From an uncultured Clostridia bacterium (GTDB lineage: Bacteria; Bacillota; Clostridia; Tissierellales; Peptoniphilaceae), in the NCBI GenBank assembly GCA_947254025.1, contig CAMYBS010000004.1, forward strand, positions 1 to 64,000: a stretch of DNA of 64,000 nucleotides, read 5' to 3'. Below the pieces are notes generated by a model. That model was not told the origin of the DNA, searched no databases, and worked only from the letters and a program-made list of their open reading frames with translations. Made by a program: the position numbers and the translations under genes. This document shows positions 53,719-63,729 of this stretch, piece after piece (within the stretch, counting starts at the first letter, position 1; the number at the start of each line of letters is the position of its first letter).

Positions 53719-54693
53719 ATGAAGTTATTAATTGATACACAAGGCGGGGACAATGCACCTAAGGCTATGCTCATGGCTGTGCAAAAGGCAAAGGCAGAGG
53801 ACAGCTCTTTAGATTTTGTTTTGTTCGGCGATAGAAAAGAAATTGAAGAGCATCTTGGAGCTGATGCAGCGAATTATGAGATAGTTCAAACTGAAGACGT
53901 CATAACAAATGAGGATGAGGCTGCTCTATCCATAAGAAAGAAAAATAAAGCATCCATAGTCCTAGCATCAAAGTACTTAGTAGAGCATGATGATGCAGAT
54001 GCCTTTATATCTGCTGGTTCAACAGGTGCACTTCTAGCAGCAGCTATGCTTATAGTTAAGAGGATAGATGGCTATAAAAGAGCTAGCATACCAACATTCT
54101 TACCAGGACTAAAGGGACCAACACTACTTTTGGACTCAGGTGCAAATGTTGACTGTGAACCAGAATTTATTTATGAGTTTGCAAAACTTGGCTCAAAGTA
54201 CGTTGAAAAGCTTCTTGGCATCGAAAATCCAAAGGTTGCTTTAGTATCTAACGGAGCTGAAGCTAAGAAGGGTAATGAGCTTACTAAGAAGGCTCATGAG
54301 ATTCTTAAAAACTCTGAGCTTAATTTCATTGGCAACATCGAAGCGAATGAGATACTTACAACTGAAGCGGACATCATTGTTCAAGATGGCTTTGTTGGCA
54401 ACGTAATCTTAAAAGAGCTTGAAGGTATGAGTAAAGTCTTTGTAGGCAATGTTAAGAATTTTATTATGCAAGATAAAAAATATTTCTCATCTGATGAGAT
54501 GAAGATGTCATTTATGAAAGACTTAATGTCTCTTATGGGACTTACTAAGTATGGCGGATCACCAGTATTAGGAGTGAACAAAGCTATAGTTAAGGCGCAC
54601 GGCAACAGTGACGAAAAGGCATTTTATTTAGCTATAAGGAACACTGTTGACCTTGTTAATTCTAAAGTTATAGAATATTTAAAAGAAAACTAG
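53719..54693 (+). CDS. plsX: Phosphate acyltransferase PlsX
   Basis: Makes acyl-phosphate from acyl-ACP for PlsY (14803-15408). The 324 residues start MKLLIDTQGGDNAPKAML and contain SAGSTGALLAAAML and the C-terminal GVNKAIVKAHGNSD. The ATG at 53719 has ACGGAGGA upstream; an in-frame start at 53683 lies within the promoter. It is directly followed by acpP; the fabH-fabD-fabG genes often found here are absent. Confidence 0.95.
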   Translation: MKLLIDTQGGDNAPKAMLMAVQKAKAEDSSLDFVLFGDRKEIEEHLGADAANYEIVQTEDVITNEDEAALSIRKKNKASIVLASKYLVEHDDADAFISAGSTGALLAAAMLIVKRIDGYKRASIPTFLPGLKGPTLLLDSGANVDCEPEFIYEFAKLGSKYVEKLLGIENPKVALVSNGAEAKKGNELTKKAHEILKNSELNFIGNIEANEILTTEADIIVQDGFVGNVILKELEGMSKVFVGNVKNFIMQDKKYFSSDEMKMSFMKDLMSLMGLTKYGGSPVLGVNKAIVKAHGNSDEKAFYLAIRNTVDLVNSKVIEYLKEN

Positions 54694-54704
54694 GAGGGAC
54701 TATC

Positions 54705-54932
54705 TTGGAAGAAAAAATTAAAGAGATAATTGCTAAACAATTTAAGGTAGATGCTAAAGATTTAAAGGACGAAACTACTTTTAAGGAAGATTTAAAGGCA
54801 GACTCTATCGCCATAGTTGAACTAATTATGAATTTAGAAGATGAATTAAATGTAAGCTTGGATGATGATAGAGTTACAAGCGTTAAAACAGTTGGAGAAG
54901 CAATAGCACTAGCTAAAGAAGCGTTAAAATAA
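54705..54932 (+). CDS. acpP: Acyl carrier protein
   Basis: Carries fatty acyl chains on phosphopantetheine; 75 residues, acidic. The attachment serine is S34 in KADSIAIVEL, a variant of the usual DSLDxVEL. It starts at TTG 54705 with AGGAGGG upstream. The stop overlaps rnc by one base. Confidence 0.94.
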   Translation: MEEKIKEIIAKQFKVDAKDLKDETTFKEDLKADSIAIVELIMNLEDELNVSLDDDRVTSVKTVGEAIALAKEALK

Positions 54933-55645
54933 TGAAGATTTATGATATATCCGATGCTCGCGAAAAGCTCAAAAGCTTGCAGGCGATTATCGGATATAAT
55001 TTTAATGACGAAAATTTACTATACACAAGTTTAGTTCACAAGAGTTCACAGGAAGCTAAGACCTTAACTGCGCCATACAACGCACAGAGCCTAGAGTTTT
55101 TAGGTGACAAAGTATTATCTTATGTCTTGGCAAAATATTTATTTGCTAAGTATATTAACAAGGACGAAGGTACTTTATCTAAGCTTATAGCTATGCTTGC
55201 TAAGGCTTCATACCAAAATATTGTTGCTAAAGAGCTTCACTTAGAAGACTACATTTATATGGAGGCAAATTTGAGGTTCAATATTGATAAAACGTCGATA
55301 CTTGCTGATCATTTAGAAGCACTAATAGCAGCTATTTACTTAGATTCAGGCATTGATGAAGCTGAAAAATTTATTTTAGATAAATATTTAAAGAATGCAC
55401 ACATGGTTTTGGATGCGAACAATGATTTTAGGAATTATAAGAATATCTTGATTGAATATGCACAAAAACATGGTTTAGACTTAGTATATACTTTATTAAA
55501 AGAATATGGTCCGGACAATGATAAGATTTTTGAGTACGCTGTAGAGCTTGATGGGTATAGAGCCATTGCTAGAGCTAAGAATAAAAAGACCGCTCAGCAA
55601 ATGGCATCCAAAGAGCTTGCACTTGAGATGAAATTGATAAAATGA
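54932..55645 (+). CDS. rnc: Ribonuclease III
   Basis: Double-strand-specific RNase processing rRNA precursors; 237 residues. The catalytic signature is SLEFLGDKVL, with the second acidic site DHLEALIAAIYLDSG; the C-terminal dsRNA-binding domain ends with KKTAQQMASKELAL. Overlaps the radical SAM gene by 4 bases. Confidence 0.95.
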   Translation: MKIYDISDAREKLKSLQAIIGYNFNDENLLYTSLVHKSSQEAKTLTAPYNAQSLEFLGDKVLSYVLAKYLFAKYINKDEGTLSKLIAMLAKASYQNIVAKELHLEDYIYMEANLRFNIDKTSILADHLEALIAAIYLDSGIDEAEKFILDKYLKNAHMVLDANNDFRNYKNILIEYAQKHGLDLVYTLLKEYGPDNDKIFEYAVELDGYRAIARAKNKKTAQQMASKELALEMKLIK

Positions 55646-56721
55646 AAAAAAACTATATAATACCAATTTTTATACCGCATCTAGGCTGCCCAAATGATTG
55701 TATCTTCTGCAATCAAAAGAAGATCGCTAAGGACTACGATGCGCAAAAAGAAGAAAATATAAAAAATGATATAGAAAAGTATTTGGCGCTATATGAAGGA
55801 AAGCAGGATATAGAGCTTGCTTTTTATGGAGGCAGCTTTACTGCACTTGATTATCCACTTATGCTTAGCTACTTAAAGCTTGCGAATACATACATCGAGA
55901 AAGGCCTCATAGATAGCATTAGGATATCGACAAGGCCGGACGCTATAAATGAAGAAATTCTTGACGAGCTTGAAAAGTATAGAGTGAAAACCATCGAACT
56001 TGGTGCACAGTCAATGAATGATGAAGTTTTAGATGCACTAAAGAGAGGTCATAAGGCGGCTGACACCATTCGCAGCGCTAAAATGATTAAGGACAAAGGA
56101 TTTACCCTTGGCCTTCAAATGATGACGGGCCTATATAAGTCTACAGAAGAGATGGATATTGCTACAGCAGAAGCGATAGCAGCTCTGGAGCCTGATTTTG
56201 TTAGGATATATCCGACGCTTGTCATTAAAGATACTGAACTACTTGACAGACTTGAAGATGGTTCGTATACATCATTAGATGTAGATGAAGCAGTTCATAC
56301 ACTTAAAAGAATTGTCACTATATTTGAAGCAAAGAACATTGAGATAATCAGGATAGGTCTGCAAACGACTGATAACATACAGCTAGGTAAGGACGTAGTT
56401 GCAGGGCCATTTCACCCAGCGATACGCTCATTAACTTATGAGGCTATCTACCTTGACATCATAGAAGAATTTATTGAAATAAATAAAATTACTAATGATT
56501 TCACAATAATTTCTTCTAAAAAAGTAGCTTCCTTCTTAAGCGGCTCGAATAAAACGAATAGAAAGAAAATATATAATAAATATAAAATTAATTATGAGAT
56601 AAAAGGGATCTTTGATGATGACGATAGGCTAATGTTTTACGATGGAAGCCCGCAAAGTTACTCATTTAAGGATCTTATAAAGAATAAATACGAAAGGGGC
56701 AAGTATTTTGCGTTTAAATAA
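55642..56721 (+). CDS. Radical SAM protein (Elp3-like, between rnc and smc)
   Basis: A 359-residue radical SAM enzyme with the cluster motif C16-x3-C20-x2-C23 ([12 protein letters not shown]), [18 protein letters not shown] and [12 protein letters not shown], resembling the Elp3/YhcC radical SAM core without an acetyltransferase domain. Clostridial genomes often carry it between rnc and smc; the substrate is unknown. It overlaps smc by 14 bases. Confidence 0.85.
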   Translation: MKKNYIIPIFIPHLGCPNDCIFCNQKKIAKDYDAQKEENIKNDIEKYLALYEGKQDIELAFYGGSFTALDYPLMLSYLKLANTYIEKGLIDSIRISTRPDAINEEILDELEKYRVKTIELGAQSMNDEVLDALKRGHKAADTIRSAKMIKDKGFTLGLQMMTGLYKSTEEMDIATAEAIAALEPDFVRIYPTLVIKDTELLDRLEDGSYTSLDVDEAVHTLKRIVTIFEAKNIEIIRIGLQTTDNIQLGKDVVAGPFHPAIRSLTYEAIYLDIIEEFIEINKITNDFTIISSKKVASFLSGSNKTNRKKIYNKYKINYEIKGIFDDDDRLMFYDGSPQSYSFKDLIKNKYERGKYFAFK

Positions 56722-59700
56722 ATTAATATTGAAGGGTTTTAAATCCTTTGCAAATAAAACTGAAATAGTCTTTACCCCTGGAGTTACAACTGTTGTTGGA
56801 CCTAATGGTAGCGGCAAGAGTAACATATCTGATGCTGTTAGATGGGTTCTAGGAGAGCAAAGCAATAAATCACTTAGAGCAAACAAGTCAAGTGATGTTA
56901 TCTTCCAAGGGACTGAAGAGAAAAAGGCGCTTGGCTACGCTCAAGTAAGCATAATATTTTCAAATGATGATAATTCTTTACCTGTTGAGTACCAAGAGGT
57001 AGAGGTAACAAGACGTATGTACCGCTCAGGTGAGAGCGAATTTTTGATTAACAACAAAAAAGCTAGGATGAAGGACGTTAGAGAACTTTTCCTAGATACA
57101 GGTGTTGGTAAGGACGGCTACTCCATCATTGGTCAAGGTAGGATTGATGAGATACTATCTAATAAACCGGAAGACAGAAGAGCCATATTTGAAGAGGCAT
57201 CTGGTGTTAGTAAGTATAGATACAAAAAGGAAGAGTCATTAAGAAAACTTGATAAGACTGAGGCAAATCTATTAAGAATAAAAGATATACTTTATGAGAT
57301 AGAGCAAAATGAAGCAAGACTTAAGAGTGAATCTGAAAAGGCTCGAGAGTACAAGGGCCTTATGGAAGAGTACAAAAAGGTAGATGTATCTATTTCATAC
57401 AGTGCTTATGAAAAGATTGAGAAGAACCTACTTAAATTTACTGCCGACAAAGACAGACTAGTTGATGAATTAAAGCTAAGCGAGATTAAAAATAAAGAGG
57501 TTGAAGAGAGCTCTGCGCCATTACAAAGTGAGCTTAAGAGGTACGAAGCGCTTATTGATGAGATTAAAGAGCAAAGAAATAAAGACCTTAGAGACTTTGA
57601 TATCAATAGACAAAAGCTTGAGATCAATAAAGAAAAGTTAAACTCTATCGAAGACAAGATACTTGACAATAAACTAAAAGAGAAAGAACACGCCAATAAA
57701 TTATTAGAATCAGAAGAGAAGATAAAAACTTTATCTCAAGTTAAAAAATCTAGCGAAGAGAATCTTTTAAATATAGCGAAAGATTTAGAAGCGCTTAAGA
57801 GCGAAAAAGCATCCTATGATAAGACAAGTTATGATGAAGCTATGAACAAGGGGCTTGAACTTGATAGAGAGCTAGAGGCTACTAAGATAGGGATTGCAAA
57901 TTATGAGAGCAATAAGACTACAGATAGGGAAAAAGCTAAAGAACTTGAGAAGAAAATTCTAGAAAAGGAAAATGACTTAAAGAAGCAAAATGATGAGTTT
58001 AAGAAAGCTAGTGAAGGCTTGGATGACTTAAACAATTCTTTTGTAGAGAAGGACAAATTGCATGAAAAAGCAAAGAACGATATCGCTTCAATATCAGATG
58101 ACTTAGCTAAGTCTAAAGACGCATACTTTGCTTTGGAAAATGACCTTAAAGTATTGCAAAAGAGTTATGAGATGCATAAGAACCTAGAAGAGAACCTTGA
58201 TGGTTATTATAGAAGTGTTAGAGAGATTTCTAAGGCTGCAAGGAAAAACTTCTTCAAGTCTGACTCAAGTTTATTAGTTGATATATTTAACTGCGAAGAA
58301 AAGTATTCGCTTGCTATAGAGTCAGCGCTTCAATCAAACTTACAAGCTATAGTCATAGATAAAGATGACGATGCTAAAGAATACATCGACTTTTTGAAGA
58401 AGAATAACTATGGTAGAGCAACTTTCTATCCACTTAATAGATATAAAAGCTATGCGAGTGAAAACTTTGGCTTCAATGATAAAGATGCTATAGACTTTGC
58501 GAGTGAACTAATTACCTTTGATAAGAAGTATGAGAATTTATTTAAGAGTCTGCTTCAAAGAACGGTAGTAACAAAGACTTTTGATGCAGCACTCAGAATA
58601 TCGAAGACTTATAAGCAATATAGATATGTAAGTTTGGATGGACAAATCATAAATCCATCTGGATCAATAGTGGGTGGTAGTCAAGTTAAGTCATCATTTA
58701 TTTCGCGTAAACATATGTTAAGTAAGCTTATGGAAGAGATCAATGATAAGAAAGCCGCTTTAGATGAAGCAAAGACTTCAGTGATTAAAAAAGAAGAAGA
58801 GATTAAGAATGAAAAGTCTATTTACGATAAGCTTAATGAAGAGATATTAAGTATCAATGAAAAGATTGATATGCATAAGAAAGAAATAAATTCATTAGAG
58901 ATCAATATCAATTTTGCACAAAGAGATATCAGTCAAGCAAAGAAAGAGCTAGAGGATATCAAGCTTTCATTGAATGCATTTGATGAGAAAATCGTTCAAG
59001 CTAATAAGGATTTAGAAGTTCTTAAGGAGAAAAAAGCTGAGCACGAGAAGAAGATTGAATTAGAAAAAGAACTTATAAAAGGCTTTGAGGAAGAAAAGGA
59101 TAGACGTAATGAAAAGCTTCTTCAAATAAGTGTTGAAAAGTCTACCTTAGAAGCAAAGCTAGAAAGAACAGTTGAAGACATTGCTCTTTCAGAAGAATAT
59201 ATAGCTAAGTCACAAGATATAAAGGCAGCACTTGCTAGTGACTTCAAAGAGCTTAGTCAAAATAAAGAAGCACTTGAAAGTGAAAACACTAGCATCATGG
59301 ATTTCTTAAAGAAGAACGAAGAACTTGAACAAGTATACATTGACAAGATAAATGAAAAAACAGATGAAAAAGAAAAAGTTTTATCAAAGATATTTGAACT
59401 TCAAAATGAAATAAAAGCTTGTCAAGAAAATATTATATCTATCAAAGACGAGATAAATAAAAATGAGGTCTTACTTGCTCGTAACGAAGTAATGAAGGAT
59501 AACATTAAAGAAAAGTTATCAAATGACTACTTTATTAACATCGAGACCATTGACAAAGAAAGCCTTGTTAAAGCAAGCACTAAGGATCTAAGAGAGCTAC
59601 AAGAGAAGATAGATGTACTTGGCGAAGTCTCTCTATCTTCAATAAAAGAGTATGAAGATACACTAACAAGACTTGAGTTCTTAAGAAAGCAGTTTGATGA

Positions 59701-60211
59701 TATGCAAGAGTCAAAAGAGGACCTATTAAATATAATTGACGATATCGATGAGACTATCAAGATAAAGTTTAAGGACAACTTCAATATCATACAAGGCTAC
59801 TTCTCTGAAATATTCCAAAACCTATTTGGTGGCGGAGAAGCTAAGATTTATATTAGTGATGAAAATGATATACTTAACTCAGGTATTGAGATAGAAGCGC
59901 GTCCACCAGGAAAGAGCATGCAGTCCTTAAGTCTTTTATCTGGTGGTGAGAAGACTTTAACAGCGATAGCATTATTGTTCGCAGTTTTAAAATCTAAGCC
60001 ATCGCCATTCTGTATACTTGACGAGATAGACGCTGCACTTGACGATGCAAACATCAGTAAGTATACTGCCTACCTTGATAGAATAAAAGAGGAAACACAA
60101 TTTATTCTTATCACACATAGAAAGGTAACTATGGAGATATCAGACGCTATATATGGCATTACTATGAAAGAAAAGGGCATAAGCTCTATACTTTCGATGA
60201 AATTAACTTAA
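56708..60211 (+). CDS. smc: Chromosome segregation protein SMC
   Basis: Core ATPase of bacterial condensin; 1167 residues. The N-terminal P-loop GPNGSGKSN (31-39) is followed by a first coiled coil (about 165-495), a flexible hinge (about 500-660), a second coiled coil (about 670-1010), and a C-terminal head with [14 protein letters not shown] (near 1075) and [11 protein letters not shown]. It starts at TTG 56708 with AAAGGGG upstream. scpA and scpB are not in the window. Confidence 0.97.
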   Translation: MRLNKLILKGFKSFANKTEIVFTPGVTTVVGPNGSGKSNISDAVRWVLGEQSNKSLRANKSSDVIFQGTEEKKALGYAQVSIIFSNDDNSLPVEYQEVEVTRRMYRSGESEFLINNKKARMKDVRELFLDTGVGKDGYSIIGQGRIDEILSNKPEDRRAIFEEASGVSKYRYKKEESLRKLDKTEANLLRIKDILYEIEQNEARLKSESEKAREYKGLMEEYKKVDVSISYSAYEKIEKNLLKFTADKDRLVDELKLSEIKNKEVEESSAPLQSELKRYEALIDEIKEQRNKDLRDFDINRQKLEINKEKLNSIEDKILDNKLKEKEHANKLLESEEKIKTLSQVKKSSEENLLNIAKDLEALKSEKASYDKTSYDEAMNKGLELDRELEATKIGIANYESNKTTDREKAKELEKKILEKENDLKKQNDEFKKASEGLDDLNNSFVEKDKLHEKAKNDIASISDDLAKSKDAYFALENDLKVLQKSYEMHKNLEENLDGYYRSVREISKAARKNFFKSDSSLLVDIFNCEEKYSLAIESALQSNLQAIVIDKDDDAKEYIDFLKKNNYGRATFYPLNRYKSYASENFGFNDKDAIDFASELITFDKKYENLFKSLLQRTVVTKTFDAALRISKTYKQYRYVSLDGQIINPSGSIVGGSQVKSSFISRKHMLSKLMEEINDKKAALDEAKTSVIKKEEEIKNEKSIYDKLNEEILSINEKIDMHKKEINSLEININFAQRDISQAKKELEDIKLSLNAFDEKIVQANKDLEVLKEKKAEHEKKIELEKELIKGFEEEKDRRNEKLLQISVEKSTLEAKLERTVEDIALSEEYIAKSQDIKAALASDFKELSQNKEALESENTSIMDFLKKNEELEQVYIDKINEKTDEKEKVLSKIFELQNEIKACQENIISIKDEINKNEVLLARNEVMKDNIKEKLSNDYFINIETIDKESLVKASTKDLRELQEKIDVLGEVSLSSIKEYEDTLTRLEFLRKQFDDMQESKEDLLNIIDDIDETIKIKFKDNFNIIQGYFSEIFQNLFGGGEAKIYISDENDILNSGIEIEARPPGKSMQSLSLLSGGEKTLTAIALLFAVLKSKPSPFCILDEIDAALDDANISKYTAYLDRIKEETQFILITHRKVTMEISDAIYGITMKEKGISSILSMKLT

Positions 60212-60221
60212 GAGGTGAAAT

Positions 60222-61316
60222 ATGTTTAATTGGTTTAAAAAGAAAAATAAAGATGAAGAAGTAATTGAAATTAAAGAAGAAAAGATTGATCTAGTTAAAG
60301 ACGAGACTAAAGAAGAACAGGCAGTCGAAGAGACTGAGGCAAAGCAAGATATTGAGTCAAGCGGAGAAGCACAAGTAGAAGAAAAGCCAGGGGTCAAAGA
60401 GGAAAAATCATCTTTCTTTAAGAGGATGTTCTCTGGTCTTGAGAAGACGAGACAAAACTTAAATTACAAACTTCAAACTGTATTTAAGGGAACAGACATC
60501 AATGATGACTTCTATGATGAACTTGAAGAGGTATTAGTAACATCAGACATAGGAGTAGAAACTGTTATGAACATCATTGACAATTTAAAAGAAAGAATTG
60601 TCAGAGAAAATATCTTAGATAGAAAAGATGCCTTCCCTATACTTAAGGATGAGATCAAGAAAATCATGAATGACAATGTTTCATCAAGGGATTTAAAACT
60701 TGAACCGTCTCCAGCCATACTTTTAGTTGTTGGTGTCAATGGTGTTGGTAAGACAACTACCATAGGTAAGCTTAGCTACCAATTTAGAGAAGAAGGTAAG
60801 AGCGTTTTGATTGCTGCGGCAGATACCTTTAGAGCCGCTGCCATAGAACAGCTTAAAGAGTGGGCAAACAGAGCCAACGTTGACATCATTGCTCATGAAG
60901 AGTCAGCAGACCCAGCAAGTGTTATTTTTGATGCCATCATGGCGGCTAAGGCAAGGAAGACTGACATACTTATCTGCGACACAGCAGGTAGACTTCACAA
61001 CAAGCAAAACCTAATGAACGAGCTTAACAAGATTAAGAGAGTTATAGATAGAGAGTTCCCTAATGCTGTTAAAGAAAATTTATTAGTACTTGATGCGACA
61101 ACTGGACAAAACGCCATCATACAAGCAAAGGCATTTAAAGAGACCAGCGACATAACAGGTGTATGCGTTACTAAACTTGACGGCACTGCAAAGGGCGGTG
61201 TTATCATTGCACTAGAGAGCGAACTACATCTACCTGTTAAGATTATAGGTGTCGGTGAAAAGATAGAAGATCTTCAAGCTTTTAATGTTGATGACTTTGT
61301 AGAAGCATTATTTTAA
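60222..61316 (+). CDS. ftsY: Signal recognition particle receptor FtsY
   Basis: SRP receptor GTPase; 364 residues. A highly acidic/basic N-terminal A region (about 1-65) precedes the N domain and the G domain with GVNGVGKTTTIGKL (near 171), DTFRAAA, DTAGR, TKLDG. Pairs with Ffh encoded downstream. Confidence 0.96.
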   Translation: MFNWFKKKNKDEEVIEIKEEKIDLVKDETKEEQAVEETEAKQDIESSGEAQVEEKPGVKEEKSSFFKRMFSGLEKTRQNLNYKLQTVFKGTDINDDFYDELEEVLVTSDIGVETVMNIIDNLKERIVRENILDRKDAFPILKDEIKKIMNDNVSSRDLKLEPSPAILLVVGVNGVGKTTTIGKLSYQFREEGKSVLIAAADTFRAAAIEQLKEWANRANVDIIAHEESADPASVIFDAIMAAKARKTDILICDTAGRLHNKQNLMNELNKIKRVIDREFPNAVKENLLVLDATTGQNAIIQAKAFKETSDITGVCVTKLDGTAKGGVIIALESELHLPVKIIGVGEKIEDLQAFNVDDFVEALF

Positions 61317-61344
61317 AAATAGCAAAGAAAATGATAAAAAGGTA

Positions 61345-61373
61345 TTGACAAACGTCAATCTATATAGTATTAT
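61345..61373 (+). promoter_or_regulatory. Sigma-A-like promoter before ylxM
   Basis: TTGACA (61345-61350), 17-base spacer, TATTAT (61368-61373). TTGAC-AAAC-GTCAA forms a small palindrome over the -35. Confidence 0.65.
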
Positions 61374-61376
61374 ATT

Positions 61377-61407
61377 AACTGTCAAGCAAATAGCTTGACA
61401 GTTTTTT
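61377..61407 (+). terminator. Terminator hairpin between ftsY and ylxM
   Basis: Perfect 10-bp stem ACTGTCAAGC (61378-61387) / GCTTGACAGT (61393-61402) with an AAATA loop and a T-run. The predicted start of the promoter above falls inside this stem. Confidence 0.88.
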
Positions 61408-61412
61408 GTGAG

Positions 61413-61438
61413 AGAACACTAAGTATGATACGTGTTCT
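61413..61438 (+). promoter_or_regulatory. Inverted repeat in the ylxM leader
   Basis: AGAACAC (61413-61419) / GTGTTCT (61432-61438), 12-base gap, 22 bases before the ylxM ATG. Could be an operator or an RNA hairpin. Confidence 0.5.
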
Positions 61439-61459
61439 ACATGATGATTGGATGATAAA

Positions 61460-61813
61460 ATGAAAGTATTAGATGATTATATATATATTGGAAGGCTCTT
61501 AGACTTCTACGGAAGCCTCTTAACAGAGAGCGAATACAAGTCGATTGACTACTACTACAATGAAGATTATTCATTAACAGAGATAGCTGAGCTAATTTCT
61601 ATATCAAGACAAGCAGTGAGCCTTAACATTAAAAGAGCTATAGACAAATTAAAGTCTTTCGAGGCAGCGCTTAAGCTTATAGAAAAGTTTGACAAGAAGA
61701 AAGAAGACAAAGAGAAATTAGAAATTATATTTCAAGGTTTAATCGACAGTGACGATATAGATGAAATAAAGACAAGAATTAAAGAAGCTAAAGAGATTAT
61801 AAACGAGATGTAA
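61460..61813 (+). CDS. ylxM: YlxM family SRP-associated helix-turn-helix protein
   Basis: A 117-residue UPF0122 protein (YlxM) with a sigma-factor-like helix-turn-helix: YYNEDYSLTEIAELISISRQAVSLNIKRA. In streptococci YlxM modulates SRP GTPase activity; it sits between ftsY and ffh as is usual. The ATG at 61460 is preferred; an in-frame TTG at 61448 adds four residues. The ribosome binding site is weak. Confidence 0.9.
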   Translation: MKVLDDYIYIGRLLDFYGSLLTESEYKSIDYYYNEDYSLTEIAELISISRQAVSLNIKRAIDKLKSFEAALKLIEKFDKKKEDKEKLEIIFQGLIDSDDIDEIKTRIKEAKEIINEM

Positions 61814-61824
61814 AAGGAGCAAGA

Positions 61825-63165
61825 ATGATATTCGAGAGCTTATCAGAAAAACTACAAAAAACATTAGACAGCCTAAGAGGCAAGGGAAGGCTTAGTGAGA
61901 AAGATGTCGATGCTGCACTTAGAGAAGTAAAGCTAGCACTTCTAGAAGCCGATGTTAATTATAAGGTAGTTAAAAAATTTATAGATAATTTAAAAACAAG
62001 AGCCATCGGTTCTGAGGTTATGGAGAGCTTAACTCCTGGTCAACAAGTTATCAAGATAGTTAATGAAGAATTAATTAATCTTATGGGCAAGACTAAAGAA
62101 GGACTTACGCTAAGCAAGAACCCAAGCATCATATTGATGTGCGGTCTTCAAGGTGCTGGTAAGACAACAACAACTGGTAAACTTGCAATAAACCTTAGAA
62201 AGAAAGGCAGAAGACCACTACTAGTTGCCTGCGACGTCTACAGACCAGCAGCTATAAAGCAGCTAGAAGTAGTAGGAAAGTCAGTTGACGTTCCAGTATT
62301 TACCATGGGTGATAAGATAAAGCCACTTGATATAGCAAAGAGCGCTTTAGAGCACGCAAAGAAGAATGGTAATGACGTAGTCATCATAGATACTGCGGGC
62401 CGTTTACACATAGACGAAGTGCTTATGGATGAGCTAAAAGGTTTGAAAGAAAACTTAGATCCATCAGAGATACTTCTTGTACTTGACTCAATGACAGGTC
62501 AAGATGCGGTAAATGTAGCAAAATCATTCGATGATGCACTTGGTATAACAGGTGTTATACTAACAAAGTTAGATGGTGATGCAAGAGGCGGTGCGGCACT
62601 TTCAATCAGAGCCGTAACTGATAAACCTATCAAATACGTTGGTATGGGCGAAAAGATGGATGAGCTTGAAGAGTTTCATCCAGACAGATTAGTCTCTAAG
62701 ATACTTGGTATGGGCGACGTACTTACTCTTATAGAGAAGGCACAAAGCAATATCGACCAAAAGAAGGCAATGGAGCTTGAGAAGAAATTAAGAGAAGAAA
62801 CATTTACACTTGATGACTTCTTAGATCAGATAGCTCAAATGAGAAACTTAGGACCAATTGAAAACCTATTACAAATGATACCAGGAATGAATTCAAAAGC
62901 CTTAAAGGGCATTAATATAAGCGATAAAGATATAGGCAGAGTTGAAGCCATCATCAGAAGTATGACAATGAAAGAGAGAGTTACTCCAAACATTATCAAC
63001 GCTTCAAGAAAGAAAAGGATTGCACAAGGTAGTGGAACGACAACAAATGATGTCAACAAGCTATTGAAGCAATTCGAAGATACAAAGAAGATGATGAAGC
63101 GCTTTGGCAGCATGGAAAAGTCTATGAAGAGAAAAGGAAAATTCAATTTTCCATTTAATATATAA
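61825..63165 (+). CDS. ffh: Signal recognition particle protein Ffh
   Basis: SRP54 GTPase that binds signal peptides and 4.5S RNA; 446 residues. N domain, then G domain with GLQGAGKTTTTGKL (near 107), DTAGRLH, TKLDGDARGG; methionine-rich M domain with IPGMNSKALKG and SGTTTNDVNKLLKQF. Confidence 0.97.
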   Translation: MIFESLSEKLQKTLDSLRGKGRLSEKDVDAALREVKLALLEADVNYKVVKKFIDNLKTRAIGSEVMESLTPGQQVIKIVNEELINLMGKTKEGLTLSKNPSIILMCGLQGAGKTTTTGKLAINLRKKGRRPLLVACDVYRPAAIKQLEVVGKSVDVPVFTMGDKIKPLDIAKSALEHAKKNGNDVVIIDTAGRLHIDEVLMDELKGLKENLDPSEILLVLDSMTGQDAVNVAKSFDDALGITGVILTKLDGDARGGAALSIRAVTDKPIKYVGMGEKMDELEEFHPDRLVSKILGMGDVLTLIEKAQSNIDQKKAMELEKKLREETFTLDDFLDQIAQMRNLGPIENLLQMIPGMNSKALKGINISDKDIGRVEAIIRSMTMKERVTPNIINASRKKRIAQGSGTTTNDVNKLLKQFEDTKKMMKRFGSMEKSMKRKGKFNFPFNI

Positions 63166-63183
63166 TTTTAAGGAGGTGAGATT

Positions 63184-63483
63184 GTGGTAAAAATTCGTTT
63201 AAAGAGAATGGGATCTAAGAAGAATCCATTTTACAGAATTGTTGTAGCTGATTCTAGAAGAGCTAGAGATGGCAAATTTATTGAACAACTTGGTTACTAT
63301 AACCCATTAACTGAGCCAAAGACAATAAAATTCGATCAAGAAAAGGCTGAACAATGGATAGCAAACGGAGCTAAAGCAAGTGAAACAGTTCAAAGATTAT
63401 TCAAATCTCAAGGATATGATATAACAGCAAAAACTGCTAAAAAAGCTGAAGCTAAAGAAGAAACAGAAGCTGTAGAAGCTTAG
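63184..63483 (+). CDS. rpsP: 30S ribosomal protein S16
   Basis: Ribosomal protein of 99 residues: [24 protein letters not shown], then [10 protein letters not shown]. Starts at GTG 63184 with AAGGAGGTG upstream. The alanine/glutamate-rich tail (about 80-99) is longer than in many species. Confidence 0.96.
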   Translation: MVKIRLKRMGSKKNPFYRIVVADSRRARDGKFIEQLGYYNPLTEPKTIKFDQEKAEQWIANGAKASETVQRLFKSQGYDITAKTAKKAEAKEETEAVEA

Positions 63484-63498
63484 GATGTGGGGGTTAAT

Positions 63499-63726
63499 AT
63501 GAAAGAATTAGTTGAATTTTTAGCAAAATCTATTGTTGAAAACAAAGACGATGTTAAAGTTACAGTTAATGAAGCATCAGATGAGATCAACATTGATCTA
63601 TACGTAAATCCAGATGATATAGGTAGAGTTATCGGTAAAGGCGGTAAGGTTGTTAAAGCAATCAGACTTATTGCCGGAGCTACACTTAAAGACTCAAGAA
63701 GAATTAATTTAGAGATAAAGGAATAA
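63499..63726 (+). CDS. khpA: KH-domain RNA-binding protein KhpA
   Basis: A 75-residue KH protein with the IGKGGKVVKAIR loop; partners KhpB in RNA binding and cell-size control in other Bacillota. The ATG at 63499 follows GGGGG; the GTG at 63487 would add four residues. Lies between rpsP and rimM as usual. Confidence 0.92.
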   Translation: MKELVEFLAKSIVENKDDVKVTVNEASDEINIDLYVNPDDIGRVIGKGGKVVKAIRLIAGATLKDSRRINLEIKE

Positions 63727-63729
63727 ATC

